A stretch of DNA of 64,000 nucleotides from Zhengitettix transpicula (Eukaryota; Arthropoda; Insecta; Orthoptera; Tetrigidae). The translations under genes and the position numbers were made by a program. Shown piece after piece: positions 1-10,721 of this stretch; position 1 is the first letter of the stretch; every line of letters starts with the position of its first letter. The stretch spans positions 1 to 64,000 of the forward strand of contig JAYJMR010000088.1 in assembly GCA_037074705.1 (NCBI GenBank), given 5' to 3'. The notes below the pieces were generated by a model that saw only the letters and a program-made list of their open reading frames with translations, searched no databases and was not told where the DNA came from.

Positions 1-157
1 AAGACTTTGTTATTTGAAGATTCTTGGTTGGTGAAATTCCAAACTTGTCGTCGAAACGTCGAAATATTACGATATATTAATTAATATTAATGGATTAAGA
101 TTTTAGAAGTGCAGGTTTGAGTAATTTTTATAAAGAACGAGTCATTTATTATGAAAT
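1..157 (+). repeat. Reference monomer and its internal landmarks
   Basis: This first unit is close to the majority sequence. It has 42 G/C in 157 bases (about 27%). Landmarks: two tandem copies of the 8-mer CGTCGAAA at 49-56 and 57-64; a variable triplet at 69-71 (ACG here, ATG, GGG, AGG or TTG elsewhere); a perfect 14-bp palindrome ATATTAATTAATAT at 74-87; a G/A site at 92; a stop-codon cluster at 77-106; an A/T site at 113; and AT-rich sequence at about 121-135. It contains six CpG, four of them inside the 8-mer pair. Because 157 is not a multiple of three, any reading frame rotates through all phases. TAA or TAG occurs in all three frames on both strands within 77-106, so no open frame can run much beyond one monomer. 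Confidence 0.95.
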
Positions 158-2519
158 AAGACTTTGTTATTTGAAGATTCTTGGTTGGTAAAATTCCAAA
201 CTTGTCGTCGAAACGTCGAAATATTACGATATATTAATTAATATTAATGGATTAAGATTTTAGAAGTGCTGGTTTGAGTAATTTTTATAAAGAACGAGTC
301 ATTTATTATGAAATAAGACTTTGTTATTTGAAGATTCTTGGTTGGTGAAATTCCAAACTTGTCGTCGAAACGTCGAAATATTATGATATATTAATTAATA
401 TTAATAGATTAAGATTTTAGAAGTGCAGGTTTGAGTAATTTTTATAAAGAACGAATCATTTATTATGAAATAAGACTTTGTTATTTGAAGATTCTTGGTT
501 GGTGAAATTCCAAACTTGTCGTCGAAACGTCGAAATATTATGATATATTAATTAGTATTAATAGATTAAGAATTTAGAAGTGCTGGTTTGAGTAATTTTT
601 ATAAAGAACGAGTCATTTATTATGAAATAAGACTTTGTTATTTGAAGATTCTTGGTTGGTGAAATTCAAACTTGTCGTCGAAACGTCGAAATATTACGAT
701 ATATTAATTAATATTAATGGATGAAGATTTTAGAAGTGCTGTTTGAGTAATTTTTATAAAGAAAGAATCATTTATTATGAAATAAGACTTTGTTATTTGA
801 AGATTCTTGGTGGTGAAATTCCAAACTTGTCGTCGAAACGTCGAAATATTACGATATATTAAATAATATTAATGGATTAAGATTTTAGAAGTGCAGGTTT
901 GAGTAATTTTTATAAAGAACGAGTCATTTATTATGAATAAGACTTTGTTATTTGAAGATTCTTGGTTGGTGAAATTCCAAACTTGTCGTCGAAACGTCGA
1001 AATATTACGACATATTAATTAATATTAATGGATTAAGATTTTAGAAGTGCAGGTTTGAGTAATTTTTATAAGAACGAGTCATTTATTATGAAATAAGACT
1101 TTGTTATTTGAAGATTCTTGGTTGGTGAAATTCCAAACTTGTCGTCGAAACGTCGAAATATTACGATATATTAATTAATATTAATGGATTAAGATTTTAG
1201 AAGTGCAGGTTTGAGTAATTTTTATAAAGAACGAGTCATTTATTATGAAATAAGACTTTGTTATTTGAAGATTCTTGGTTGGTGAAATTCCAAACTTGTC
1301 GTCGAAACGTCGAAATATTACGATATATTAATTAATATTAATGGATTAAGATTTTAGAAGTGCAGGTTTGAGTAATTTTTATAAAGAACGAGTCATTTAT
1401 TATGAAATAAGACTTTGTTATTTGAAGATTCTTGGTTGGTGAAATTCCAAACTTGTCGTCGAACGTCGAAATATTACGATATATTAATTAATATTAATGG
1501 ATTAAGATTTAAGAAGTGCAGGTTTGAGTAATATTTATAAAGAACGAGTCATTTATTATGAAATAAGACTTTGTTATTTGAAGATTCTTGGTTGGTGAAA
1601 TTCCAAACTTGTCGTCGAAACGTCGAAATATTACGATATATTAATTAATGATAATGGATTAAGATTTTAGAAGTGCAGGTTTGAGTAATTTTTATAAAGA
1701 ACGAGTCATTTATTATGAAATAAGACTTTGTTATTTGAAGATTCTTGGTTGGTGAAATTCCAAACTTGTCGTCGAAACGTCGAAATATTATGATATATTA
1801 TATAGTATTATTAGATTAAGATTTTAGAAGTGCTGGTTTAAGTAATTTTTATAAAGAACGAGTCATTTATTATGAAATAAGACTTTGTTATTTGAAGATT
1901 CTTGGTTGGTGAAATTCCAAACTTGTCGTCGAAACGTCGAAATATTACGATATATTAATTAATATTAATGGATTAAGATTTTAGAAGTGGCAGGTTTGAG
2001 TAATTTTTATAAAGAACGAGTCATTTATTATGAAATAAGACTTTGTTATTTGAAGATTCTTGGTTGGTGAAATTCCAAACTTGTCGTCGAAACGTCGAAA
2101 TATTACGATATATTAATTAATATTAATGGATTAAGATTTTAGAAGTGCAGGTTTGAGTAATTTTTATAAAGAACGAGTCATTTATTATGAAATAAGACTT
2201 TGTTATTTGAAGATTCTTGGTTGGTGAAATCCAAACTTGTCGTCGAAACGTCGAAATATTGGGATATATTAATTAATATTAATAGATTAAGATTTTAGAA
2301 GTGCAGTTTTGAGTAATTTTTATAAAGAACGAGTCATTTATTATGAAATAAGACTTTGTTATTTGAAGATTCTTGGTTGGTGAAATTCCAAACTTGTCGT
2401 CGAAACGTCGAAATATTACGATATATTAATTAATATTAATGGATTAAGATTTTAGAAGTGCAGGTTTGAGTAATTTTTATAAAGAACGAGTCATTTATTA
2501 TGAAATAAGACTTTGTTAT

Positions 2520-3277
2520 TTGAAGATTCTTGCTGGTGAAATTCCAAACTTGTCGTCGAAACGTCGAAATATTACGATATATTAATTAATATTAATGGAT
2601 TAAGATTTTAGAAGTGCAGGTTTGAGTAATTTTTATAAAGAACGAGTCATTTATTATGAAATAAGACTTTGTTATTTGAAGATTCTTGGTTGGTGAAATT
2701 CCAAACTTGTCGTCGAAACGTCGAAATATTGGGATATATTAATTAATATTAATAGTTTAAGATTTTAGAAGTGCTGGTTTGAGTAATTTTTATAAAGAAC
2801 GAGTCATTTATTATGAAATAAGACTTTGTTATTTGAAGATTCTTGGTTGGTGAAATTCCAAACTTGTCGTCGAAAGGTCGAAATATTACGATATATTAAT
2901 TAATATTAATGGATTAAGATTTTAGAAGTGCAGGTTTGAGTAATTTTTATAAAGAACGAGTCATTTATTATGAAATAAGACTTTGTTATTTGAAGATTCT
3001 TGGTTGGTGAAATTCCAAACTTGTCGTCGAAACGTCGAAATATTACGATATATTAATTAATATTAATGGATTAAGATTTTAGAAGTGCAGGTTTGAGTAA
3101 TTTTTATAAAGAACGAGTCAATTATTATGAAATAAGACTTTGTTATTTGAAGATTCTTGGTTGGTGAAATTCCAAACTTGTCGTCGAAACGTCGAAATAT
3201 TGGATATATTAATTAATATTAATAGATTAAGATTTTAGAAGTGCAGGTTTGAGTAATTTTTATAAAGAACGAGTCAT
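2520..3277 (+). repeat. Five-monomer segment, copied again at 9703-10460
   Basis: This segment shares a chain of rare variants with 9703-10460 at a constant offset of 7183 bp: TTGCTGG at about 2530/9713, AGTTTAAG near 2754/9937, CGAAAGGTCG at 2871/10054, GTCAATTATT at 3117/10300, and a one-G-short TTGGATAT near 3200/10383. The match stops at about 3280, where this copy has a cluster of small deletions absent from the other. It marks a duplicated block that was later placed next to different neighbours. Confidence 0.85.
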
Positions 3278-3660
3278 TTATATGAAATAGACTTTGTTAT
3301 TGAAGATTCTTGGTTGGTGAAATTCCAAACTTGTCGTCGAACGTCGAAATATTACGATATATTAATTAATATTAATGGATTAAGATTTTAGAAGTGCTGG
3401 TTTGAGTAATTTTTATAAAGAACGAGTCATTTATTATGAAATAAGACTTTGTTATTTGAAGATTCTCGGTTGGTGAAATTACAAACTTGTCGTCGAAACG
3501 TCGAAATATTACGATATATTAATTAATATTAATGGATTAAGATTTTAGAAGTGCAGGTTTGAGTAATTTTATAAAGAACGAGTCATTTATTATGAAATAA
3601 GACTTTGTTATTTGAAGATTCTTGGTTGGTGAAATTCCAAACTTGTCGTCGAAACGTCGA

Positions 3661-5830
3661 AATATTAGGATATATTAATTAATATTAATAGATTAAGATT
3701 TTAGAAGTGCTGGTTTGAGTAATTTTTATAAAGAAAGAGTCATTTATTATGAAATAAGACTTTGTTATTTGAAGATTCTTGGTTTGTGAAATTCCAAACT
3801 TGTCGTCGAAACGTCGAAATATTACGATATATTAATTAATATTAATGGATTAAGATTTAGAAGTGCTGGTTTGAGTAATTTTTATAAAGAACGAGTCATT
3901 TATTATGAAATAAGACTTTGTTATTTGAAGATTCTTGGTTGGTGAAATCCAAACTTGTCGTCGAAACGTCGAAATATTACGATATATTAATTAATATTAA
4001 TGGATTAAGATTTTAGAAGTGCTGGTTTGAGTAATTTTTATAAAGAACGAGTCATTTATTATGAAATAAGACTTTGTTATTTGAAGATTCTTGGTTGGTG
4101 AAATTCAAACTTGTCGTCGAAACGTCGAAATATTACGATATATTAATTAATATTAATGGATTAAGATTTTAGAAGTGCAGGTTTGAGTAATTTTTATAAA
4201 GAACGAGTCATTTATTATGAAATAAGACTTTGTTATTTGAAGATTCTTGGTTGGTGAAATTCCAAACTTGTCGTCGAAACGTCGAAATATTAGGATATAT
4301 TAATTAATATTAATAGATTAAGATTTTAGAAGTGCTGGTTTGAGTAATTTTTATAAAGAAAGAGTCATTTATTATGAAATAAGACTTTGTTATTTGAAGA
4401 TTCTTGGTTGGTGAAATTCCAAACTTGTCGTCGAAACGTCGAAATATTACGATATATTAATTAATATTAATGGATTAAGATTTTAGAAGTGCTGGTTTGA
4501 GTAATTTTTATAAAGAACGAGTCATTTATTATGAAATAAGACTTTGTTATTTGAAGATTCTTGGTTGGTGAAATTCCAAACTTGTCGTCGAAACGTCGAA
4601 ATATTACGATATATTAATTAATATTAATGGATTAAGATTTTAGAAGTGCTGGTTTGAGTAATTTTTATAAAGAACGAGTCATTTATTATGAAATAAGACT
4701 TTGTTATTTGAAGATTCTTGGTTGGTGAAATTCCAAACTTGTCGTCGAAACGTCGAATATTACGATATATTAATTAATATTAATGGATTAAGATTTTAGA
4801 AGAGCAGGTTTTGAGTAATTTTTATAAAGAACGAGTCATTTATTATGAAATAAGACTTTGTTATTTGAAGATTCTTGGTTGGTGAAATTCCAAACTTGTC
4901 GTCGAACGTCGAAATATTGGGATATATTAATTAATATTAATAGATTACGATTTTAGAAGTGCTGGTTTGAGTAATTTTTATAAAGAACGAGTCATTTATT
5001 ATGAAATAAGACTTTGTGGTGAAATTCCAAACTTGTCGTCGAAACGTCGAAATATTACGATATATTAATTAATATTAATGGATTAAGATTTTAGAAGTGC
5101 AGGTTTGAGTAATTTTAATAAAGAACGAGTCATTTATTATGAAATAAGACTTTGTTATTTGAAGATTCTTGGTTGGTGAAATTCAAACTTGTCGTCGAAA
5201 CGTCAAAATATTACGATATATTAATTAATATTAATGGATTAAGATTTTAGAAGTGCAGGTTGAGTAATTTTTATAAAGAACGAGTCATTTATTATGAATA
5301 AGACTTTGTTATTTGAAGATTCTTGGTTGGTGAAATTCCAAATTTGTCGTCGAAACGTCGAAATATTGGATATATTAATTAATATTATAGATTAAGATTT
5401 TAGAAGTGCTGGTTTGAGTAATTTTTATAAAGAACGAGTCATTTATTATGAAATAAGACTTTGTTATTTGAAGATTCTTGGTTGGTGAAATTCCAAACTT
5501 GTCGTCGAAACGTCGAAATATTACGATATATTAATTAATATTAATGGATTAAGATTTTAGAAGTGCAGGTTTGAGTAATTTTAATAAAGAACGAGTCATT
5601 TATTATGAAATAAGACTTTGTTATTTGAAGATTCTTGGTTGGTGAAATTCCAAACTTGTCGTCGAAACGTCGAAATATTACGATATATTAATTAATATTA
5701 ATGGATTAAGATTTTAGAAGTGCAGGTTTGAGTAATTTTTATAAAGAACGAGTCATTTATTATGAAATAAGACTTTGTTATTTGAAGATTCTTGGTTGGT
5801 GAAATTCCAAACTTGTCGTCGAAACGTCGA
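3661..5830 (+). repeat. Degenerate copy of the 13-monomer block (copy A0)
   Basis: AGG-triplet monomers at 3661, 4286 and 5831 line up with those at 10535, 11163 and 12732. Between them both stretches share rare variants: AGAGCAGG (4801/11677), TTTTAATAAAG (5113/12010), CGTCAAAAT (5202/12099) and CCAAATTTG (5337/12237). Relative to the 10.5-12.7 kb copy, the span 4286-5831 is 24 bp shorter. Nineteen of these come from one deletion at 5016; the rest is a net of single-base changes. It is therefore an older or less accurately sequenced version of the block that is duplicated exactly at 10722-14846. Confidence 0.8.
5016..5017 (+). other. Deletion junction: monomer lacking 19 bp
   Basis: At this point GACTTTG runs directly into TGGTGAAATTCC. 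In the usual monomer 19 bp containing TTGAAGATTCTTGG stand between them. The homologous monomers at about 11.9 and 13.9 kb are full length, so the loss is private to this copy. Confidence 0.85.
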
Positions 5831-6169
5831 AATATTAGGATATATTAATTAATATTAATAGATTAAGATTTTAGAAGTGCTGGTTTGAGTAATTTTTATA
5901 AAGAAAGAGTCATTTATTATGAAATAAGACTTTGTTATTTGAAGATTCTTGGTTGGTGAAATTCCAAACTTGTCGTCGAAACGTCGAAATATTACGATAT
6001 ATTAATTAATATTAATGGATTAAGATTTTAGAAGTGCTGGTTTGAATAATTTTTATAAAGAACGAGTCATTTATTATGAAATAAGACTTTGTTATTTGAA
6101 GATTCTTGGTTGGTGAAATTCCAAACTTGTCGTCGAAACGTCGAAATATTACGATATATTAATTAATAT

Positions 6170-8522
6170 TAATGGATGAAGATTTTAGAAGTGCTGGTTT
6201 GAGTAATTTTTATAAAGAAAGATCATTTATTATGGAATAAGACTTTGTTATTTGAAGATTCTTGGTGGTGAAATTCCAAACTTGTCGTCGAAACGTCGAA
6301 ATATTACGATATATTAAATAATATTAATGGATTAAGATTTTAGAAGTGCAGGTTTGAGTAATTTTTATAAAGAACGAGTCATTTATTATGAAATAAGACT
6401 TTGTTATTTGAAGATTCTTGGTTGGTGAAATTCCAAACTTGTCGTCGAAACGTCGAAATATTACGATATATTAATTAATATTAATGGATTAAGATTTTAG
6501 AAGTGCAGGTTTGAGTAATTTTTATAAAGAACGAGTCATTTATTATGAAAAAAGACTTTGTTATTTGAAGATTCTTGGTTGGTGAAATTCCAAACTTGTC
6601 GTCGAAACGTCGAAATATTACGATATATTAATTAATATTAATGGATTAAGATTTTAGAAGTGCAGGTTTGAGTAATTTTTATAAAGAACGAGTCATTTAT
6701 TATGAAATAAGACTTTGTTATTTGAAGATTCTTGGTTGGTGAAATTCCAAACTTGTCGTCGAAACGTCGAAATATTACGATATATTAATTAATATTAATG
6801 GATTAAGATTTTAGAAGTGCAGGTTTGAGTAATTTTTATAAAGAACGAGTCATTTATTATGAAATAAGACTTTGTTATTTGAAGATTCTTGTTTGGTGAA
6901 ATTCCAAACTTGTCGTCGAAACGTCGAAATATTACGATATATTAATTAATATTAATGGATTAAGATTTTATAAGTGCAGGTTCGAGTAATTTTTATAAAG
7001 AACGAGTCATTTATTATGAAATAAGACTTTGTTATTTGAAGATTCTTGGTTGGTGAAATTCCAAACTTGTCGTCGAAACGTCGAAATATTATGATATATT
7101 ATATAGTATTAATAGATTAAGATTTTAGAAGTGCTGGTTTAAGTAATTTTTATAAAGAACGAGTCATTTATTATGAAATAAGACTTTGTTATTTGAAGAT
7201 TCTTGGTTGGTGAAATTCCAAACTTGTCGTCGAAACGTCGAAATATTACGATATATTAATTAATATTAATGGATTAAGATTTTAGAAGTGCAGGTTTGAG
7301 TAATTTTTATAAAGAACGAGTCATTTATTATGAAATAAGACTTTGTTATTTGAAGATTCTTGGTTGGTGAAATTCCAAACTTGTCGTCGAAACGTCGAAA
7401 TATTACGATATATTAATTAATATTAATGGATTAAGATTTTAGAAGTGCAGGTTTGAGTAATTTTTATAAAGAACGAGTCATTTATTATGAAATAAGACTT
7501 TGTTATTTGAAGATTCTTGGTTGGTGAAATTCCAAACTTGTCGTCGAAACGTCGAAATATTGGGATATATTAATTAATATTAATAGATTAAGATTTTAGA
7601 AGTGCAGGTTTGAGTAATTTTTATAAAGAACGAGTCATTTATTATGAAATAAGACTTTGTTATTTGAAGATTCTTGGTTGGTGAAATTCCAAACTTGTCG
7701 TCGAAACGTCGAAATATTACGATATATTAATTAATATTAATGGATTAAGATTTTAGAAGTGCAGGTTTGAGTAATTTTTATAAAGAACGAGTCATTTATT
7801 ATGAAATAAGACTTTGTTATTTGAAGATTCTCGGTTGGTGAAATTCCAAACTTGTCGTCGAAACGTCGAAATATTACGATATATTAATTAATATTAATGG
7901 ATTAAGATTTTAGAAGTGCAGGTTTGAGTAATTTTTATAAAGAACGAGTCATTTATTATGAAATAAGACTTTGTTATTTGAAGATTCTTGGTTGGTGAAA
8001 TTCCAAACTTGTCGTCGAAACGTCGAAATATTGGGATATATTAATTAATATTAATAGATTAAGATTTTAGAAGTGCTGGTTTGAGTAATTTTTATAAAGA
8101 ACGAGTCATTTATTATGAAATAAGACTTTGTTATTTGAAGATTCTTGGTTGGTGAAATTCCAAACTTGTCGTCGAAACGTCGAAATATTACGATATATTA
8201 ATTAATATTAATGGATTAAGATTTTAGAAGTGCAGGTTTGAGTAATTTTTATAAAGAACGAGTCATTTATTATGAAATAATACTTTGTTATTTGAAGATT
8301 CTTGGTTGGTGAAATTCCAAACTTGTCGTCGAAACGTCGAAATATTACGATATATTAATTGATATTAATGGATTAAGATTTTAGAAGTGCAGGTTTGAGT
8401 AATTTTTATAAAGAACGAGTCATTTATTATGAAATAAGACTTTGTTATTTGAAGATTCTTGGTTGGTGAAATTCCAAACTTGTCGTCGAAACGTCGAAAT
8501 ATTACGATATATTAATTAATAT
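6170..8522 (+). repeat. 15-monomer higher-order repeat, copy B1 (2353 bp)
   Basis: The copy starts in the monomer with GGATGAAG, followed by AAGAAAGA and TATGGAATAAG. It then holds, in order, a GAAAAAAGAC monomer (6548), a CTTGTTTGG monomer, a GGTTCGAG monomer (6981), a TATAG monomer (7102), GGG-triplet monomers, a TCTCGG monomer (7829) and a TTGATATT monomer (8359). The same order recurs from 15111 at an offset of 8941-8942 bp. The first half recurs from 8523 at an offset of about 2353 bp. Fifteen units of 157 would be 2355 bp, so the block has lost two bases. Confidence 0.88.
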
Positions 8523-9702
8523 TAATGATGAAGATTTTAGAAGTGCTGGTTTGAGTAATTTTTATAAAGAAAGAATCATTTATTATGGAATAAGACTTTG
8601 TTATTTGAAGATTCTTGGTGGTGAAATTCCAAACTTGTCGTCGAAACGTCGAAATATTACGATATATTAAATAATATTAATGGATTAAGATTTTAGAAGT
8701 GCAGGTTTGAGTAATTTTTATAAAGAACGAGTCATTTATTATGAAATAAGACTTTGTTATTTGAAGATTCTTGGTTGGTGAAATTCCAAACTTGTCGTCG
8801 AAACGTCGAAATATTACGATATATTAATTAATATTAATGGATTAAGATTTTAGAAGTGCAGGTTTGAGTAATTTTTATAAAGAACGAGTCATTTATTATG
8901 AAAAAAGACTTTGTTATTTGAAGATTCTTGGTTGGTGAAATTCCAAACTTGTCGTCGAAACGTCGAAATATTACGATATATTAATTAATATTAATGGATT
9001 AAGATTTTAGAAGTGCAGGTTTGAGTAATTTTTATAAAGAACGAGTCATTTATTATGAAATAAGACTTTGTTATTTGAAGATTCTTGGTTGGTGAAATTC
9101 CAAACTTGTCGTCGAAACGTCGAAATATTACGATATATTAATTAATATTAATGGATTAAGATTTTAGAAGTGCAGGTTTGAGTAATTTTTATAAAGAACG
9201 AGTCATTTATTATGAAATAAGACTTTGTTATTTGAAGATTCTTGTTTGGTGAAATTCCAAACTTGTCGTCGAAACGTCGAAATATTACGATATATTAATT
9301 AATATTAATGGATTAAGATTTTAGAAGTGCAGGTTCGAGTAATTTTTATAAAGAACGAGTCATTTATTATGAAATAAGACTTTGTTATTTGAAGATTCTT
9401 GGTTGGTGAAATTCCAAACTTGTCGTCGAAACGTCGAAATATTATGATATATTATATAGTATTAATAGATTAAGATTTTAGAAGTGCTGGTTTAAGTAAT
9501 TTTTATAAAGAACGAGTCATTTATTATGAAATAAGACTTTGTTATTTGAAGATTCTTGGTTGGTGAAATTCCAAACTTGTCGTCGAAACGTCGAAATATT
9601 ACGATATATTAATTAATATTAATGGATTAAGATTTTAGAAGTGCAGGTTTGAGTAATTTTTATAAAGAACGAGTCATTTATTATGAAATAAGACTTTGTT
9701 AT
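8523..9702 (+). repeat. 15-monomer higher-order repeat, partial copy B2
   Basis: The copy repeats the first 7 to 8 monomers of B1 at a constant offset of about 2353 bp: TATGGAATAAG at 8584, GAAAAAAGAC at 8901, GGTTCGAG at 9332 and TATAG at 9455. After about 9.6 kb it no longer follows B1. The next monomer carries TTGCTGG (9713) and belongs to the segment copied from 2520-3277. The switch is a hybrid junction between two block types, as unequal exchange would leave. Confidence 0.85.
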
Positions 9703-10460
9703 TTGAAGATTCTTGCTGGTGAAATTCCAAACTTGTCGTCGAAACGTCGAAATATTACGATATATTAATTAATATTAATGGATTAAGATTTTAGAAGTGC
9801 AGGTTTGAGTAATTTTTATAAAGAACGAGTCATTTATTATGAAATAAGACTTTGTTATTTGAAGATTCTTGGTTGGTGAAATTCCAAACTTGTCGTCGAA
9901 ACGTCGAAATATTGGGATATATTAATTAATATTAATAGTTTAAGATTTTAGAAGTGCTGGTTTGAGTAATTTTTATAAAGAACGAGTCATTTATTATGAA
10001 ATAAGACTTTGTTATTTGAAGATTCTTGGTTGGTGAAATTCCAAACTTGTCGTCGAAAGGTCGAAATATTACGATATATTAATTAATATTAATGGATTAA
10101 GATTTTAGAAGTGCAGGTTTGAGTAATTTTTATAAAGAACGAGTCATTTATTATGAAATAAGACTTTGTTATTTGAAGATTCTTGGTTGGTGAAATTCCA
10201 AACTTGTCGTCGAAACGTCGAAATATTACGATATATTAATTAATATTAATGGATTAAGATTTTAGAAGTGCAGGTTTGAGTAATTTTTATAAAGAACGAG
10301 TCAATTATTATGAAATAAGACTTTGTTATTTGAAGATTCTTGGTTGGTGAAATTCCAAACTTGTCGTCGAAACGTCGAAATATTGGATATATTAATTAAT
10401 ATTAATAGATTAAGATTTTAGAAGTGCAGGTTTGAGTAATTTTTATAAAGAACGAGTCAT
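9703..10460 (+). repeat. Second copy of the 2520-3277 segment
   Basis: It matches 2520-3277 at a constant offset of 7183 bp through five rare variants. It continues cleanly past the point where the first copy has clustered single-base deletions. It then leads straight into an AGG-triplet monomer (10535) about one monomer after the one-G-short unit. In the first copy about three monomers separate these two landmarks (3201 to 3661), so roughly two monomers are missing here, or two extra are present there. Confidence 0.8.
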
Positions 10461-10721
10461 TTATTATGAAATAAGACTTTGTTATTTGAAGATTCTTGGT
10501 TGGTGAAATTCCAAACTTGTCGTCGAAACGTCGAAATATTAGGATATATTAATTAATATTAATAGATTAAGATTTTAGAAGTGCTGGTTTGAGTAATTTT
10601 TATAAAGAAAGAGTCATTTATTATGAAATAAGACTTTGTTATTTGAAGATTCTTGGTTGGTGAAATTCCAAACTTGTCGTCGAAACGTCGAAATATTACG
10701 ATATATTAATTAATATTAATG

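Larger units (their letters stand above)
1..5830 (+). repeat. Irregular monomers rich in single-base deletions
   Basis: This stretch is the same satellite but carries about twenty 1-bp deletions, mostly in short homopolymers. Examples are CC to C near 667, 4105 and 5183; AAA to AA near 935, 1463 and 4910; and a run of three deletions at about 3280-3302. One monomer has a 19-bp loss at 5016. Matching copies further right (10.5-14.8 kb) lack nearly all of these lesions. One monomer near 1801 (TATAG variant) returns at 7102, 9455 and 16035 as part of the 15-monomer block, so the variant types are shared with the rest of the array. Confidence 0.85.

Noticed and set aside
44..64. CENP-B box in the CpG-rich part of the monomer
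   Set aside because: On either strand the essential pattern TTCG then A then CGGG is not met. The minus strand has TTCG, but the A and CGGG positions do not match.
74..135. Promoter or replication-origin signals in the AT-rich parts
   Set aside because: TATA-like strings are expected by chance at this composition and repeat in every monomer; nothing distinguishes any one copy as a functional site.
1..157. Assignment to a named satellite family or species
   Set aside because: I do not recognise the monomer. Its length is close to several plant and animal satellites, but length alone is no evidence; a search of satellite databases with 1-157 would decide.
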